This document shows positions 53,709 to 62,896 of a stretch of 64,000 nucleotides of DNA, one piece after another. Source of the DNA: Ignavibacteria bacterium (GTDB lineage Bacteria > Bacteroidota > Ignavibacteria > OLB7); NCBI GenBank assembly GCA_020635205.1, contig JACKAE010000004.1, positions 372,001 to 436,000 on the forward strand, written 5' to 3'. Numbering within the stretch: position 1 is the first letter of the stretch; each line of letters begins with the position of its first letter. Below the pieces are notes generated by a model. That model was not told the origin of the DNA and searched no databases. It saw only the letters and a program-made list of their open reading frames with translations. A program made the position numbers and the translations under genes.

Positions 53709-55250
53709 CTATCTCCCCTGCAGTCGGATAATCGGTGTCGTCAATTTTTCCTTTCCCACTTCTACTTGAACTGCATAAATGCCATTTTCTTGCGGAAGCA
53801 CTACAGGTAGATTGAATCGCCCAGCCTCCACTTCACCCTCATGCAATACCTCAAGCTCTCTTCCAACCATATCAACTATCCGTACTCTCACCTTCGAGGC
53901 TGTAGGGAGAATAATCTGAAGTTGGCAGGCTTCGCTTGTTGGATTAGGATAGATTCGTACTTGAACTCCTACTTGTTTCTGCTGTTGGATTGGAATACTC
54001 AGTGAAGGTGAGTTCCCCTCAACTGCACCAATTGATCGAGGGCTGTTATAGAGATTGCCAAAGAGATCATACTCTGGGACAATCACGTCATCCCCTGCTG
54101 CAACGGCTGGGCTGTTAATAGGGATAGTAAAGTCGAGTTGATCTGGGTTACCGAGAAGTGGATCTTGCGAAATCAGATTGTTCGCTTCACTCACCGGAAG
54201 ATCAGGACCGCTCCAGTTCGGATCATCCAAGTTATACCAGAGGTTATTCGCGAAGAGAAACGACTCAGGACGTGTGTTTGATCCAACGTTCACATCACGC
54301 GAACGCTGGTTGTTCACAACCACCAAGTTGTTCCTGAAGATGTTATCGCCACACGAAGCGAATCGATTGGGGTCAACAGTCTCCTGCAAGATTCGTATCA
54401 CCCAATTCTCCGGCAGCCAGATTGTGTTGTTTGTCACGTCGACCCGAACACTTCCGACGTAGGCAATTGGAGCAGTTGAGCCAACGAAGACGTTGGCGTA
54501 GACCTGAAGGTCGGCAGCCTCAAATGGTGCATCGATTGGCCGGAAGAACTCAAGCCCGGTAGAACCGCCAAGATTGATCGAGCGCTGCCCACAGAAGAGA
54601 AAGACGTTTCGCTCTATCCTGATAAACTGCGTTCCCCCCTTTGCCTGAATTGCGTTGCTCCCCATGTTCTCGAATCTGTTCGAAGTGAAGAGACCATAGT
54701 GACACCCAACCATATCTACGCCACTCCCTCCACCTGCACCATTAAAGAATTGGCAATCTTGAATTTCAAACGAGTCAAGACCAGAAAGTTTTAGAAGGTC
54801 GTTGTTCCCCGACGCATCCATGTCGTGGAATCGACACTCGTCGATCACGATGTGGTGCGATGGAGTGTCATAGCTCCCACCATCGTCAATGTTAACGCCA
54901 TTCCCTGTCTGCCCTCGGAACTCAAATCCGCGAACGTAGAGGTAGGCAACATCGCTCATGTGCCACGCCTCAGTCCCCCCTTCAAACACCACTTCGTCGC
55001 CCGGAGCAACAAGGATCGATATCCACGCTTCGGGTCTCCCTTGTAGCTCCTCGATAAACTCTCCTCCGCTGTAAACTCCACCGTGAACGAGGATAACATC
55101 TCCCGGAGTAGCCACAGTCGCCGCTTCCGATAACGTTTTATATGAGAAACTACTCCCAACATCGAGCGTGTCGGCAACTGCTCCAAACAACGGCAGGAAG
55201 AGAAGTAAGAAAGTTCCAACAATGCGTTGTGAGAACACGATAGCCTCCAA
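53709..55250 (-). CDS. Secreted right-handed beta-helix protein with type IX C-terminal domain
   Basis: The 513-residue protein has a signal peptide (GTFLLLFLPLFGAVA), a pectate-lyase-like parallel beta-helix (about residues 30-400, with repeats such as HHIVIDECRFHDM, FEIQDCQFFNG, FIRIERNVFLFCG) and a C-terminal sorting domain (VRIYPNPTSEACQLQ..., VRIVDMVGRELE..., ENGIYAVQVEVG). It probably binds or degrades polysaccharide at the cell surface; no catalytic residues could be assigned. It is the first gene of the operon with the glycosyltransferase. Confidence 0.8.
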   Translation of the reverse strand: MEAIVFSQRIVGTFLLLFLPLFGAVADTLDVGSSFSYKTLSEAATVATPGDVILVHGGVYSGGEFIEELQGRPEAWISILVAPGDEVVFEGGTEAWHMSDVAYLYVRGFEFRGQTGNGVNIDDGGSYDTPSHHIVIDECRFHDMDASGNNDLLKLSGLDSFEIQDCQFFNGAGGGSGVDMVGCHYGLFTSNRFENMGSNAIQAKGGTQFIRIERNVFLFCGQRSINLGGSTGLEFFRPIDAPFEAADLQVYANVFVGSTAPIAYVGSVRVDVTNNTIWLPENWVIRILQETVDPNRFASCGDNIFRNNLVVVNNQRSRDVNVGSNTRPESFLFANNLWYNLDDPNWSGPDLPVSEANNLISQDPLLGNPDQLDFTIPINSPAVAAGDDVIVPEYDLFGNLYNSPRSIGAVEGNSPSLSIPIQQQKQVGVQVRIYPNPTSEACQLQIILPTASKVRVRIVDMVGRELEVLHEGEVEAGRFNLPVVLPQENGIYAVQVEVGKEKLTTPIIRLQGR

Positions 55251-55743
55251 CTAAAGAGTGTGCGTTGAAATTTACTCAGGCAATATGCGAAATCTTTTTC
55301 CGCCTCAATCTCCTTGGATACAGAGTAGCCAATATCAATTCAGCATTGTTCCTTGCCAGCGTGTCTCAGTGGACAATTATCTTCATGATTTGGATTCTTG
55401 TCTCTTCTGTCCAAAGTGTTCAAGGACCTGAATTCTGATGACAGTGTCATAACCAGAATGTGTGTTCTGAAAGTCGCCCTGCAGGGTAAGTGCATTAACT
55501 ACTGGATTTAAGCTCTGAATGTTAGTGAGTGAAAGTGCACGATACAGAGACACTTCCGTTGGTCATTTTCCTGATCCCATGTAGATTTATATTCGAGTTT
55601 TGCTGAGTACCTGACCTAGTGAGAGAGGTATAGAAAAAGGCCAGCCCTGTTCGTGGCGGCTATGAAGCATCCCCTGGCTAGAAGCAACGCCTCTCATAAT
55701 TCTGAAACATATAACTCTCAAATCCTACAATCTCCACACACCT
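55251..55743. other. Divergent intergenic region
   Basis: About 490 bases separate the leftward beta-helix gene from the rightward DUF262 gene. No frame, RNA or hairpin stands out. Promoters for both directions are expected here. Confidence 0.4.
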
Positions 55744-57708
55744 ATGAAAATCTCGACGATCCTCGACCACATCGACAGTGGCCACATGGCATTGCCCGAA
55801 TTTCAACGGGGTTATGTCTGGAACCGTGACCAAGTTCGCGGCCTGTTCGATTCGCTTTATCGTCGTCATCCGGTTGGTGGCCTCTTAGTGTGGGCAACCG
55901 AATCGCAAGGAGCCACACATCGGGGTGACGGAACACTCGCTTCCGGTGTCGTCAAGTTGTTGTTGGATGGTCAGCAGCGTATGACTTCTCTCTATGGCGT
56001 CTTGCGAGGGAGACCACCGAAGTTCTTCGACGGAAATTCACGGGCATTTACCGGACTCCGATTTCATCTGGAAGATGAAGTATTCGAGTTCTTCCAACCA
56101 GTGAAGATGAAAGGAGATGCTCTCTGGATCGATGTGACCGAGTTGATGCTGGGGGGCAACGAGGGACTCGGCACATTTGTCACACGCCTGTCAGCACAGC
56201 CAGAACTGATATCAAAGGTTGGAGACTTTGTAGCACGACTGAGTCGCCTGCTTAGTATCAGTGAGATCGACCTTCATATCGAGGAAGTCACCGGTTCGGA
56301 TAAATCGCTCGATGTCGTCGTTGACATTTTCAATCGGGTGAACAGTGGCGGGACAAAGCTTTCGAAAGGCGATCTTGCACTGGCAAAAATCTGTGCTGAC
56401 TGGCCCGAAGGGCGTGACGAGATGAAAGTGAAGCTAAAAGAGTGGTCTGATGCTGGCTACAACTTCACTCTTGACTGGTTGCTTCGCTCGGTGAATACGG
56501 TTATCACTGGTGAAGCGAAGTTTCAGTACTTACACGAGAAGAATGCCGAAGATGTACAAGATGGATTGAGGCGGGCATCGAAGCATATTGACACCTGCAT
56601 CAACCTTATCAGCAATCGACTTGGTCTGGATCATGATCGAGTCTTCTTCGGTCGTTTTGGTATTCCAGTGATGGCTCGCTATCTCGACCAGCGTGAATTG
56701 AACAGACAAGGCTTAATGGACGAGAAGGAAAGAGATAAACTTCTCTTCTGGTTTGTGCAAGCAGCGATGTGGGGACGATTCTCGGGTTCAACAGAATCCT
56801 ACATCGATCAGGATCTGGCTGTACTTGAAGGGGAAGAAGGAAACTTGGATAAGCTACTGGAACAGTTGCGGCTTTGGGAAGGAGATTTGCGTGCTCAGCC
56901 TGAGCATTTTTCCAGTTGGAGTCTAGGAGCACGATTCTATCCTGTGCTTTATATGTTAACCCGCATGGGAAATGCGCGCGATTGGGGAACAGGGCTTCCA
57001 CTAAAGTCGAGTTTGCTGGGAAAGATGAGCCGATTGGAGGTCCACCACATCTTTCCGAAAGCCCAGCTTTACAAGCGTGACCACGACAAATCAGAAGTAA
57101 ATGCGTTGGCAAATTTCTGTTTCCTGACCAAGGACACTAATCTGACTATTAGTGATCGGTTACCGGAGAACTACTTCGCTGAGATTGAAGCATCGCATCC
57201 AGGTGCACTGGCATCTCAGTGGATACCAGAAGATCAGGAGCTATGGAAAGTAGAGCGTTACCTCGATTTTCTCGAGGCTCGCGAAAGACTGCTGGCGAAA
57301 GAACTGAACATCCGAATGGAAGAATTACTGCACGGTGATGTGCAATGGCTTGGAGGAGAAGCACAAGCAAAACCAACTGTTTCGGATGTTATTGGTGGTA
57401 TTACCAGTGAAGAGGAGGAAGCAGAACTTGAAAGGATAGATGAGTGGATGGTCTCACACGGACTCCCTCGTGGTGTATTGCTGTACGACTTTGCTGATCC
57501 TGAATCAGGGGAGCAGTTAGCAGTCTTTGACCTTGTCTGGCCAAATGGGATCCAAGAGGAGCTGAGTCAACCGGTAGCAGTACTATTGAATGAAGATGCG
57601 CAAACAATTGCGTTGGCCAGTAGAGCTGGCTTCCGTTGCTTCACTAGCAGCGATACTTTCCAAAACTATGTGAGAACCGAGATTCTCTCAGAAGAAATTA
57701 CTGAGTGA
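55744..57708 (+). CDS. DUF262/DUF1524 (GmrSD-like) protein
   Basis: The 654-residue protein begins with a DUF262 domain (LPEFQRGYVWNRDQVRGLFD..., then the nucleotide-binding motif LLLDGQQRMTSLYG, about residues 75-90). It continues through a helical region to an HNH-type DUF1524 domain with LEVHHIFPKAQLYK and ANFCFLTKDTNLTIS (about residues 435-475). This is the arrangement of GmrSD-type IV restriction enzymes, which cleave modified phage DNA. It stands alone as a one-gene system. The C-terminal 150 residues add an acidic domain I do not recognise. Start at 55744; no strong ribosome site is visible. Confidence 0.8.
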   Translation: MKISTILDHIDSGHMALPEFQRGYVWNRDQVRGLFDSLYRRHPVGGLLVWATESQGATHRGDGTLASGVVKLLLDGQQRMTSLYGVLRGRPPKFFDGNSRAFTGLRFHLEDEVFEFFQPVKMKGDALWIDVTELMLGGNEGLGTFVTRLSAQPELISKVGDFVARLSRLLSISEIDLHIEEVTGSDKSLDVVVDIFNRVNSGGTKLSKGDLALAKICADWPEGRDEMKVKLKEWSDAGYNFTLDWLLRSVNTVITGEAKFQYLHEKNAEDVQDGLRRASKHIDTCINLISNRLGLDHDRVFFGRFGIPVMARYLDQRELNRQGLMDEKERDKLLFWFVQAAMWGRFSGSTESYIDQDLAVLEGEEGNLDKLLEQLRLWEGDLRAQPEHFSSWSLGARFYPVLYMLTRMGNARDWGTGLPLKSSLLGKMSRLEVHHIFPKAQLYKRDHDKSEVNALANFCFLTKDTNLTISDRLPENYFAEIEASHPGALASQWIPEDQELWKVERYLDFLEARERLLAKELNIRMEELLHGDVQWLGGEAQAKPTVSDVIGGITSEEEEAELERIDEWMVSHGLPRGVLLYDFADPESGEQLAVFDLVWPNGIQEELSQPVAVLLNEDAQTIALASRAGFRCFTSSDTFQNYVRTEILSEEITE

Positions 57709-57988
57709 GCACAGTCTGATCGAAGAAAAAAAATAGATTATTCTTACGCTGTCTTCTCTATCTCTTTGGCTGGCTGAGAATCAGTATTATCGTTTGAGCA
57801 ATGATTATGAAGTCCTTCTGCAAACCAGTTGTGCCTTCATTCAGATTGCAATGATCTGACCGATGCTTGCCCCCCTATAAATTAGACGTTTATGATAGGC
57901 TCTAAGAAAATCTTAGAGAAGTAGAAGTGTAATGCAATCACAGATGGAATGACTGCGAAGCTGATACAGCACTGATCTCTTGTTAGGG

Positions 57989-59503
57989 TTACTTGCTCCC
58001 AAACAATCGCTTCGCAAGGTCTGTCTCCAATATACCTCGAGGGTCAAGTCGTTGCTTCAGGAGAACAAAGTCGGCCAATGTTTTATCACCCAAAAACTCG
58101 CGTGCATCCTCAGGCTTGAGGGTGCTATCTTTTGCGAAGTAGAAGCGACCACCACCATCGAGCACAAGGCGATTCATCTCTGAAGCAAGCCTCCAAATCT
58201 TGTCCCGATTCTTTCTCGTCACTTTGAAGTCGAGTGCGAGTGAGTAGCCATCGAGTGCATGTGACATCGGGAACTCATCGGCTCGATGCCGTTTAAAGAC
58301 TGCAAGGTATGATGGGAAGCCACGCTTCTGGCAGAGTTCCAACTGGGCACGGAAGACATGACGCGCAGTCTCCTTCGGCACAAAACTTTGATATTGAATC
58401 AAGCCCCCCTTGCCGTACGATTTTTTCCAATTTGGAACATAGTCGAGAAGGAATGCAAAGGCGGCATGTGATTGACGGAACGTTCCACCACGGTCGAGCA
58501 ACTTACTCGACCAGAACTTTGCAAGGTTGACAAACCGCACCCCCACATTGTTGGTAAAGAACCGCATAAACTTCCAGAGAATAGACTTAGGAAGGAGACC
58601 GAGAATCGTATCGGGTAACTGCTGATTCTCTATGCGAAGTGTTTGCGCTGGGTCGGGATCAACCCCACGTTCTAAATAGTTTGCTTCGTGAACGACACCC
58701 CGTCCAAGTCCCTTCCCCGATCCGAATGCGTCAATCCACCCAACCAAATAGTCAGCCCCATTCAGACGCTCCTCGAAGCAAGTGAACATTGCATCTAAAT
58801 TTGGAATATTGACAGCTTCAACCTCAAGCAGTCCAGACCAGATTCGTTTGGTTTTGAGGGTAATCGACGTAAAACAACCGAGCATTCCGAACCCACCGAT
58901 AGCCGACCTAAAGATCTCCGAGTTCTCTTCACGAGAACAACGAAAGAGTTCTCCCTCAGGTGACAACAGTTCGAACTCAAGGATATGATCTCCAATTGGA
59001 CCAGCAACGAAGTTATTCTTGCCGTGAATGTTCATCGAAGCACATCCACCTATCGTCGGAAACATCGTCCCCGGAACTACCGCTGGCCACCAACCGTCTG
59101 GCAAGATATACTCCCAGAGTTGTTTGATCGTGACACCAGATTCAACTTTGATAATTCCGGTTGTGGGATTCCAGTCGAGAATGCGGTTCATCCGCGTGAG
59201 ATCCAGAACAATGTTCTCGCTGTTGAGCGATGCGTCACCGTAACTTCGCCCAGCCCCCCTGAAGCCGACGCTACGCCCTGTTCGGCGAGCCAATGCAAAG
59301 ACTTCATAGAGAGCTTCCAGCGTTGAGGGGCGGAAGACATACCCTGCCGACGACGTACTCACCCCCCATCCTTCAACTCGCTCCAAGTGATCGGAAGGAA
59401 GTGAGATACCCGATACCACTTCCCCTTTCCACTTCGGAGAAGTAATGAAACCGACGTGATCGTTTGGGATATTGGAAATCTGCTCGTTCAATGTATCGCT
59501 CAA
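57989..59503 (-). CDS. FAD-linked oxidase (DprE1-like)
   Basis: The 504-residue protein has an FAD-binding type 4 domain (YVFRPSTLEALYEVFALARR, then GRSVGFRGAGRSYGDASL and VPGTMFPTIGGCASMNIHG) and a C-terminal substrate domain rich in aromatic residues, like DprE1 of arabinan synthesis. The short-chain reductase directly upstream resembles DprE2, so the two would together epimerise a lipid-linked sugar. I chose a TTG at 59503 that overlaps the reductase stop (TTGA); a GTG at 59566 would give a 67-nt overlap. Substrate is inferred from the pair. Confidence 0.7.
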   Translation of the reverse strand: MSDTLNEQISNIPNDHVGFITSPKWKGEVVSGISLPSDHLERVEGWGVSTSSAGYVFRPSTLEALYEVFALARRTGRSVGFRGAGRSYGDASLNSENIVLDLTRMNRILDWNPTTGIIKVESGVTIKQLWEYILPDGWWPAVVPGTMFPTIGGCASMNIHGKNNFVAGPIGDHILEFELLSPEGELFRCSREENSEIFRSAIGGFGMLGCFTSITLKTKRIWSGLLEVEAVNIPNLDAMFTCFEERLNGADYLVGWIDAFGSGKGLGRGVVHEANYLERGVDPDPAQTLRIENQQLPDTILGLLPKSILWKFMRFFTNNVGVRFVNLAKFWSSKLLDRGGTFRQSHAAFAFLLDYVPNWKKSYGKGGLIQYQSFVPKETARHVFRAQLELCQKRGFPSYLAVFKRHRADEFPMSHALDGYSLALDFKVTRKNRDKIWRLASEMNRLVLDGGGRFYFAKDSTLKPEDAREFLGDKTLADFVLLKQRLDPRGILETDLAKRLFGSK

Positions 59504-60252
59504 ATATTTATCCGCTTGAAGAGGAATGAGGGTATCGACCGAATAATCGTGCCAACAAGTCGCCACTGGCCGGGAACATAGGCGGTGTTTTTGTTTTTCA
59601 GAGAAGCGCTCACAATCTTCTTTGCTGCATCTTCAGGAGAGATCAACCAGAGCAAGCCCGGTTTTCCTTTGGTCATTACTGTGTCTACAAACCCGGGCTT
59701 GATTGTGGTTACGCTCACACCTTTCACTTCAAGGCGGTTGCGGAGCGATTCTAAGAAGGTATTCATCGCCGCTTTGCTCGTGCAGTATGCAGGGTTTCCA
59801 CGTCTCCCTCTGTCGCCAGCTATCGAGGAAATCCCCACGAGCCTTCCCTCTCCCATCCGCTCAAAGCGCTTTGCTCCTTCGTTCAACCAAGCCATTGCAC
59901 CAATCGTGTTAACCTCAATCATTAAGGCATCTTTATCGGTAGAGTACTCGTTTGGCTCTACCTCTGGCATCACTCCTGCGGCATAGAAGATCGTGTCGAG
60001 TCCGTCAAGTCTTCGAGCAATATCTTGGAAAAGGAGGGGAAGTTCATCTCGGTTCCGAACGTCGTGGACAAATGGCATTGCACGTTCTTCACCAGCCTGC
60101 TGATTAATCTCATCACAGAGTCTCTGCAACTCGTCATCTCGCCGAGCTACAACCGCAACGTAAGCACCATCAGCGGCCAACCGTTTTGCGATTGCAGCCC
60201 CTATCCCCGACGATGCCCCGACAACGATTGCTTTCCTGATCGGTTCAGGCAT
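59500..60252 (-). CDS. Short-chain dehydrogenase (DprE2-like)
   Basis: The 250-residue protein has the SDR signature: VVGASSGIGAAIAKRLA for the cofactor, YAAGVMPE, the catalytic Ser in GISSIAGDRG and YCTSKAAM for Tyr/Lys. The C-terminal PGFVDTVMTKGKPG is typical of DprE2-like reductases. It starts at ATG 60252, overlapping the end of the cystathionine synthase gene by 8 nt, and is followed by the FAD oxidase. Together they form a coupled oxidise-reduce pair. Confidence 0.8.
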   Translation of the reverse strand: MPEPIRKAIVVGASSGIGAAIAKRLAADGAYVAVVARRDDELQRLCDEINQQAGEERAMPFVHDVRNRDELPLLFQDIARRLDGLDTIFYAAGVMPEVEPNEYSTDKDALMIEVNTIGAMAWLNEGAKRFERMGEGRLVGISSIAGDRGRRGNPAYCTSKAAMNTFLESLRNRLEVKGVSVTTIKPGFVDTVMTKGKPGLLWLISPEDAAKKIVSASLKNKNTAYVPGQWRLVGTIIRSIPSFLFKRINI

Positions 60253-61426
60253 CGAGTGTCGCCTCCTTCTGCTCAACGGCCCGAACGGCTTCAAGAGCTG
60301 ACTCAATATCCTCGATCAAGTCGTTCACATCTTCAATCCCAACGGAGAATCGAACAAGCCCTTCTGTGATGCCGAGACGTTCGCGAACTTCTACCGGCAC
60401 TGCCCCGTGGGTCATTGAAACCGGATGGCAGAGAAGTGACTCAACTCCCCCGAGCGATTCAGCAAAGAAAAAGAGGTGAACCGATCGGCAAAATGCTTTG
60501 GCTCGCTCGAGTGAACCGAGATCAGCCGAGATCATTCCTCCAAATCCTGACATCTGGCGCTTTGCAAGTTCGTGCTGAGGGAAGGATTCCAAACCGGGAT
60601 AGTTCACGCTTCGGAACTCCTCATTCTTTGAAAGATAGTCTGCTATCAACTGCGCGTTCGAGCAATGGCGATCCATCCGGACAGAAAGAGTTTTCAACGA
60701 CCGAAGTGTCAAGTAACAATCTTGTGGGCCTGGAATGGCCCCGCAGGAATTTTGGTGGAAACCGATTTGTTCGGCAAGCTCAGGCTTGTTGGTTACCAGA
60801 AGGCCACCAATTACATCGCTGTGCCCACCAATATATTTTGTCGACGAGTGAAGAACTATTGAAGCTCCAAACTCAAGTGGTCGCTGAAGGTAGGGCGTCA
60901 TGAACGTGTTGTCTACAACAAGCAGTGCTCCCGATTCCTGCGCAATGGTTCCAATCGCTTGAAGATCGCAGAGCTTCATCATCGGATTGGTCGGGGTCTC
61001 GGCATAGATCATCCGAGTCTCATCTCGAAGCGCCCCTTTCACATTCTCTGGGTTGGTAAAGTCAACGTAGGTAAACTCTACCCCATACTTTCGGATTACC
61101 TTATCGAAAAGGCGAAACGAGCCACCGTACATATCATCTCCGGCCACCACGTGATCGCCGGGATTTAGCAAACGCATTACTGCGTCGAGTGCGGCAAGGC
61201 CACTTGAAAACGCAAAGCCGTGAGTTCCCCCCTCGAGTGCGGCTATACAGGTTTCGAGCGCAGCTCGGGTAGGATTGTGTGTGCGGGAATATTCCCACCC
61301 CTTATGTTGACCAATCCCCTGCTGGGCATAGGTTGAAGTTTGAAAGATCGGCACATTTACCGCTCCAGTCACTTCTTCCGGTTCTTGACCCGCATGGATC
61401 GCCTTCGTCGAAAATTTCCAAGCCAT
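60245..61426 (-). CDS. Cystathionine gamma-synthase/lyase family PLP enzyme
   Basis: The 393-residue protein has the Cys/Met metabolism PLP enzyme motifs: YSRTHNPTRAALETCIAALEGG, VAGDDMYGGSFRLF, the PLP lysine in LHSSTKYIGGHSDVIGG (about residue 200) and SVGIEDVNDLIEDIE at the end. It converts homoserine esters or cystathionine in methionine or cysteine synthesis; synthase or lyase cannot be told apart here. Start ATG at 61426. Confidence 0.85.
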   Translation of the reverse strand: MAWKFSTKAIHAGQEPEEVTGAVNVPIFQTSTYAQQGIGQHKGWEYSRTHNPTRAALETCIAALEGGTHGFAFSSGLAALDAVMRLLNPGDHVVAGDDMYGGSFRLFDKVIRKYGVEFTYVDFTNPENVKGALRDETRMIYAETPTNPMMKLCDLQAIGTIAQESGALLVVDNTFMTPYLQRPLEFGASIVLHSSTKYIGGHSDVIGGLLVTNKPELAEQIGFHQNSCGAIPGPQDCYLTLRSLKTLSVRMDRHCSNAQLIADYLSKNEEFRSVNYPGLESFPQHELAKRQMSGFGGMISADLGSLERAKAFCRSVHLFFFAESLGGVESLLCHPVSMTHGAVPVEVRERLGITEGLVRFSVGIEDVNDLIEDIESALEAVRAVEQKEATLDA

Positions 61427-61509
61427 GGATTCAATTCAAAAGTAAAAATTCAAAAATGGGTCACGTATAGCTACCATTCCCCTAACTACTATCAACTATC
61501 TGCTTCTAC

Positions 61510-62775
61510 CTACTTTCCACCGGCAAGTTCTTCGCTCACTCTCACCTGTGCATCTCCCAGTGCTTGCGTGGCATCTTTATCCCCCAACACTGCGTGAGCA
61601 ATTTCCTCTTCGAGGATGCGTTCGATGTCGAGCCACTTCGGGTGGATTGGTGTGAAGCGTGAGTTCTTCATCTGGTCAGTAAATCCTTTCTGCGGTCCTT
61701 CTTGGAGGAATGGATCGTTCTCAACAGAAAGGTCTGCCGGAATATATCCACTGTTCAAACCTTTGCAGAAGGCGAGAGCTTGATCGGGCGAGGTGAGAAA
61801 GGAGACCAGTTTTCGCGCCCCCTCTTTCTGCTTCGTCTTGCTGTCAATTGCCAAGAACTCGCCACCACCGAATGAATAGGCTGGCTTTTCACCAAAGGAC
61901 GGCAGTGGCATCACCACATAGTCCAAGTCAGGATTTTCTTTTGTGATCTGCCCCATCAGCCACGAACCTGAAATCCAGAAGGCAATATCCCCCTTCAAGA
62001 AGAGCTGATCAATTTGCCGCTGTTGGTCGAAGCGACCATTTCGCGCCAGCGTAAGGTAGAGTTCGAGTGCCTCGATATTCTCTGGTGAGTTCAAGTGTGG
62101 AGTCCCGCTTGGGTCGAGTACTTCCCCTCCGTTGGACCAGAAGAGTGAGAGAATCCTTTTATATACACGATGTTCGTCGTTTACTGCAGCACCGAAGCCA
62201 AACCGTGGCGGTGAGGATTCTTTAAACTTTGCAGAGACTTGATCTCCAGCGTTGAGCACATCATCCCAAGTTTTAAACGCACCTTCTTCTACCCCAGCCT
62301 CCTTCAACAATCCCTTGTTGACGTACATCGCTTGTGTGCCAACGAACCACGGTCGAGCGTAGACTACGTGATCCCACGTACCGGGAGTCAGAAACTCCTT
62401 TGTGAACCGTCCGAGCGAATCCCCCGGCATCGACGTTAAGTCGAGAAGAACCCCTTCCGAGGCAAACTGCGCGACCCAATCACTCCCAAGTTCAATCACA
62501 TCGGGTGCTTGCCCAGAATTGAACATGGAGAAGAGCTTGTCTTTTCCGTTCCCCCAATTCATGTCGATTAGTTCAACCTTGATTCCAGGGTTCTGCGCCT
62601 CAAATTCGGCAATGCGTGCTTGCAACAGTTCCTTCTGCGATGGCTCGGACCAGAAGTGAGCAAAGCGTAAGTTGACACCATCTGTACTCTCTTCTCCACC
62701 ACAGCCTACCATCATGAGTATGAGAAAAGAGGCGATGCTGAGGAAGAGAGTCCGAAATGAATTAAATATGGACAT
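61510..62775 (-). CDS. Sugar ABC transporter substrate-binding lipoprotein
   Basis: The 421-residue protein has a lipoprotein signal (LMMVGCGGEES, Cys about residue 25) and a family 1 extracellular solute-binding fold: FEAQNPGIKVELIDM, APDVIELGSDWVAQFA, GTQAMYVNKGLLKEAG, GGGEFLAIDSKTKQK. It delivers a sugar to an ABC permease that must lie elsewhere. The ATG at 62775 fits the lipobox; the frame is open back to 62964. Confidence 0.85.
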   Translation of the reverse strand: MSIFNSFRTLFLSIASFLILMMVGCGGEESTDGVNLRFAHFWSEPSQKELLQARIAEFEAQNPGIKVELIDMNWGNGKDKLFSMFNSGQAPDVIELGSDWVAQFASEGVLLDLTSMPGDSLGRFTKEFLTPGTWDHVVYARPWFVGTQAMYVNKGLLKEAGVEEGAFKTWDDVLNAGDQVSAKFKESSPPRFGFGAAVNDEHRVYKRILSLFWSNGGEVLDPSGTPHLNSPENIEALELYLTLARNGRFDQQRQIDQLFLKGDIAFWISGSWLMGQITKENPDLDYVVMPLPSFGEKPAYSFGGGEFLAIDSKTKQKEGARKLVSFLTSPDQALAFCKGLNSGYIPADLSVENDPFLQEGPQKGFTDQMKNSRFTPIHPKWLDIERILEEEIAHAVLGDKDATQALGDAQVRVSEELAGGK

Positions 62776-62836
62776 ACAAAATCGGGTTAAATGGATCTGA
62801 ACAGGCCTCAATCTACGAATCGCAGAGAAACAGAAG

Positions 62837-62878
62837 AAAGGCGTCCCAAGAATCGTGAAAGATTCATGAGACGCCTTT
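62837..62878 (-). terminator. secA terminator
   Basis: AAAGGCGTC pairs with GACGCCTTT, extended by CAAGAATC/GATTCATG with small bulges, and read leftward is followed by a short T/C run. It lies 18 bp after the secA stop. Confidence 0.75.
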
Positions 62879-62896
62879 GAGTTCAATACAGGGCAT

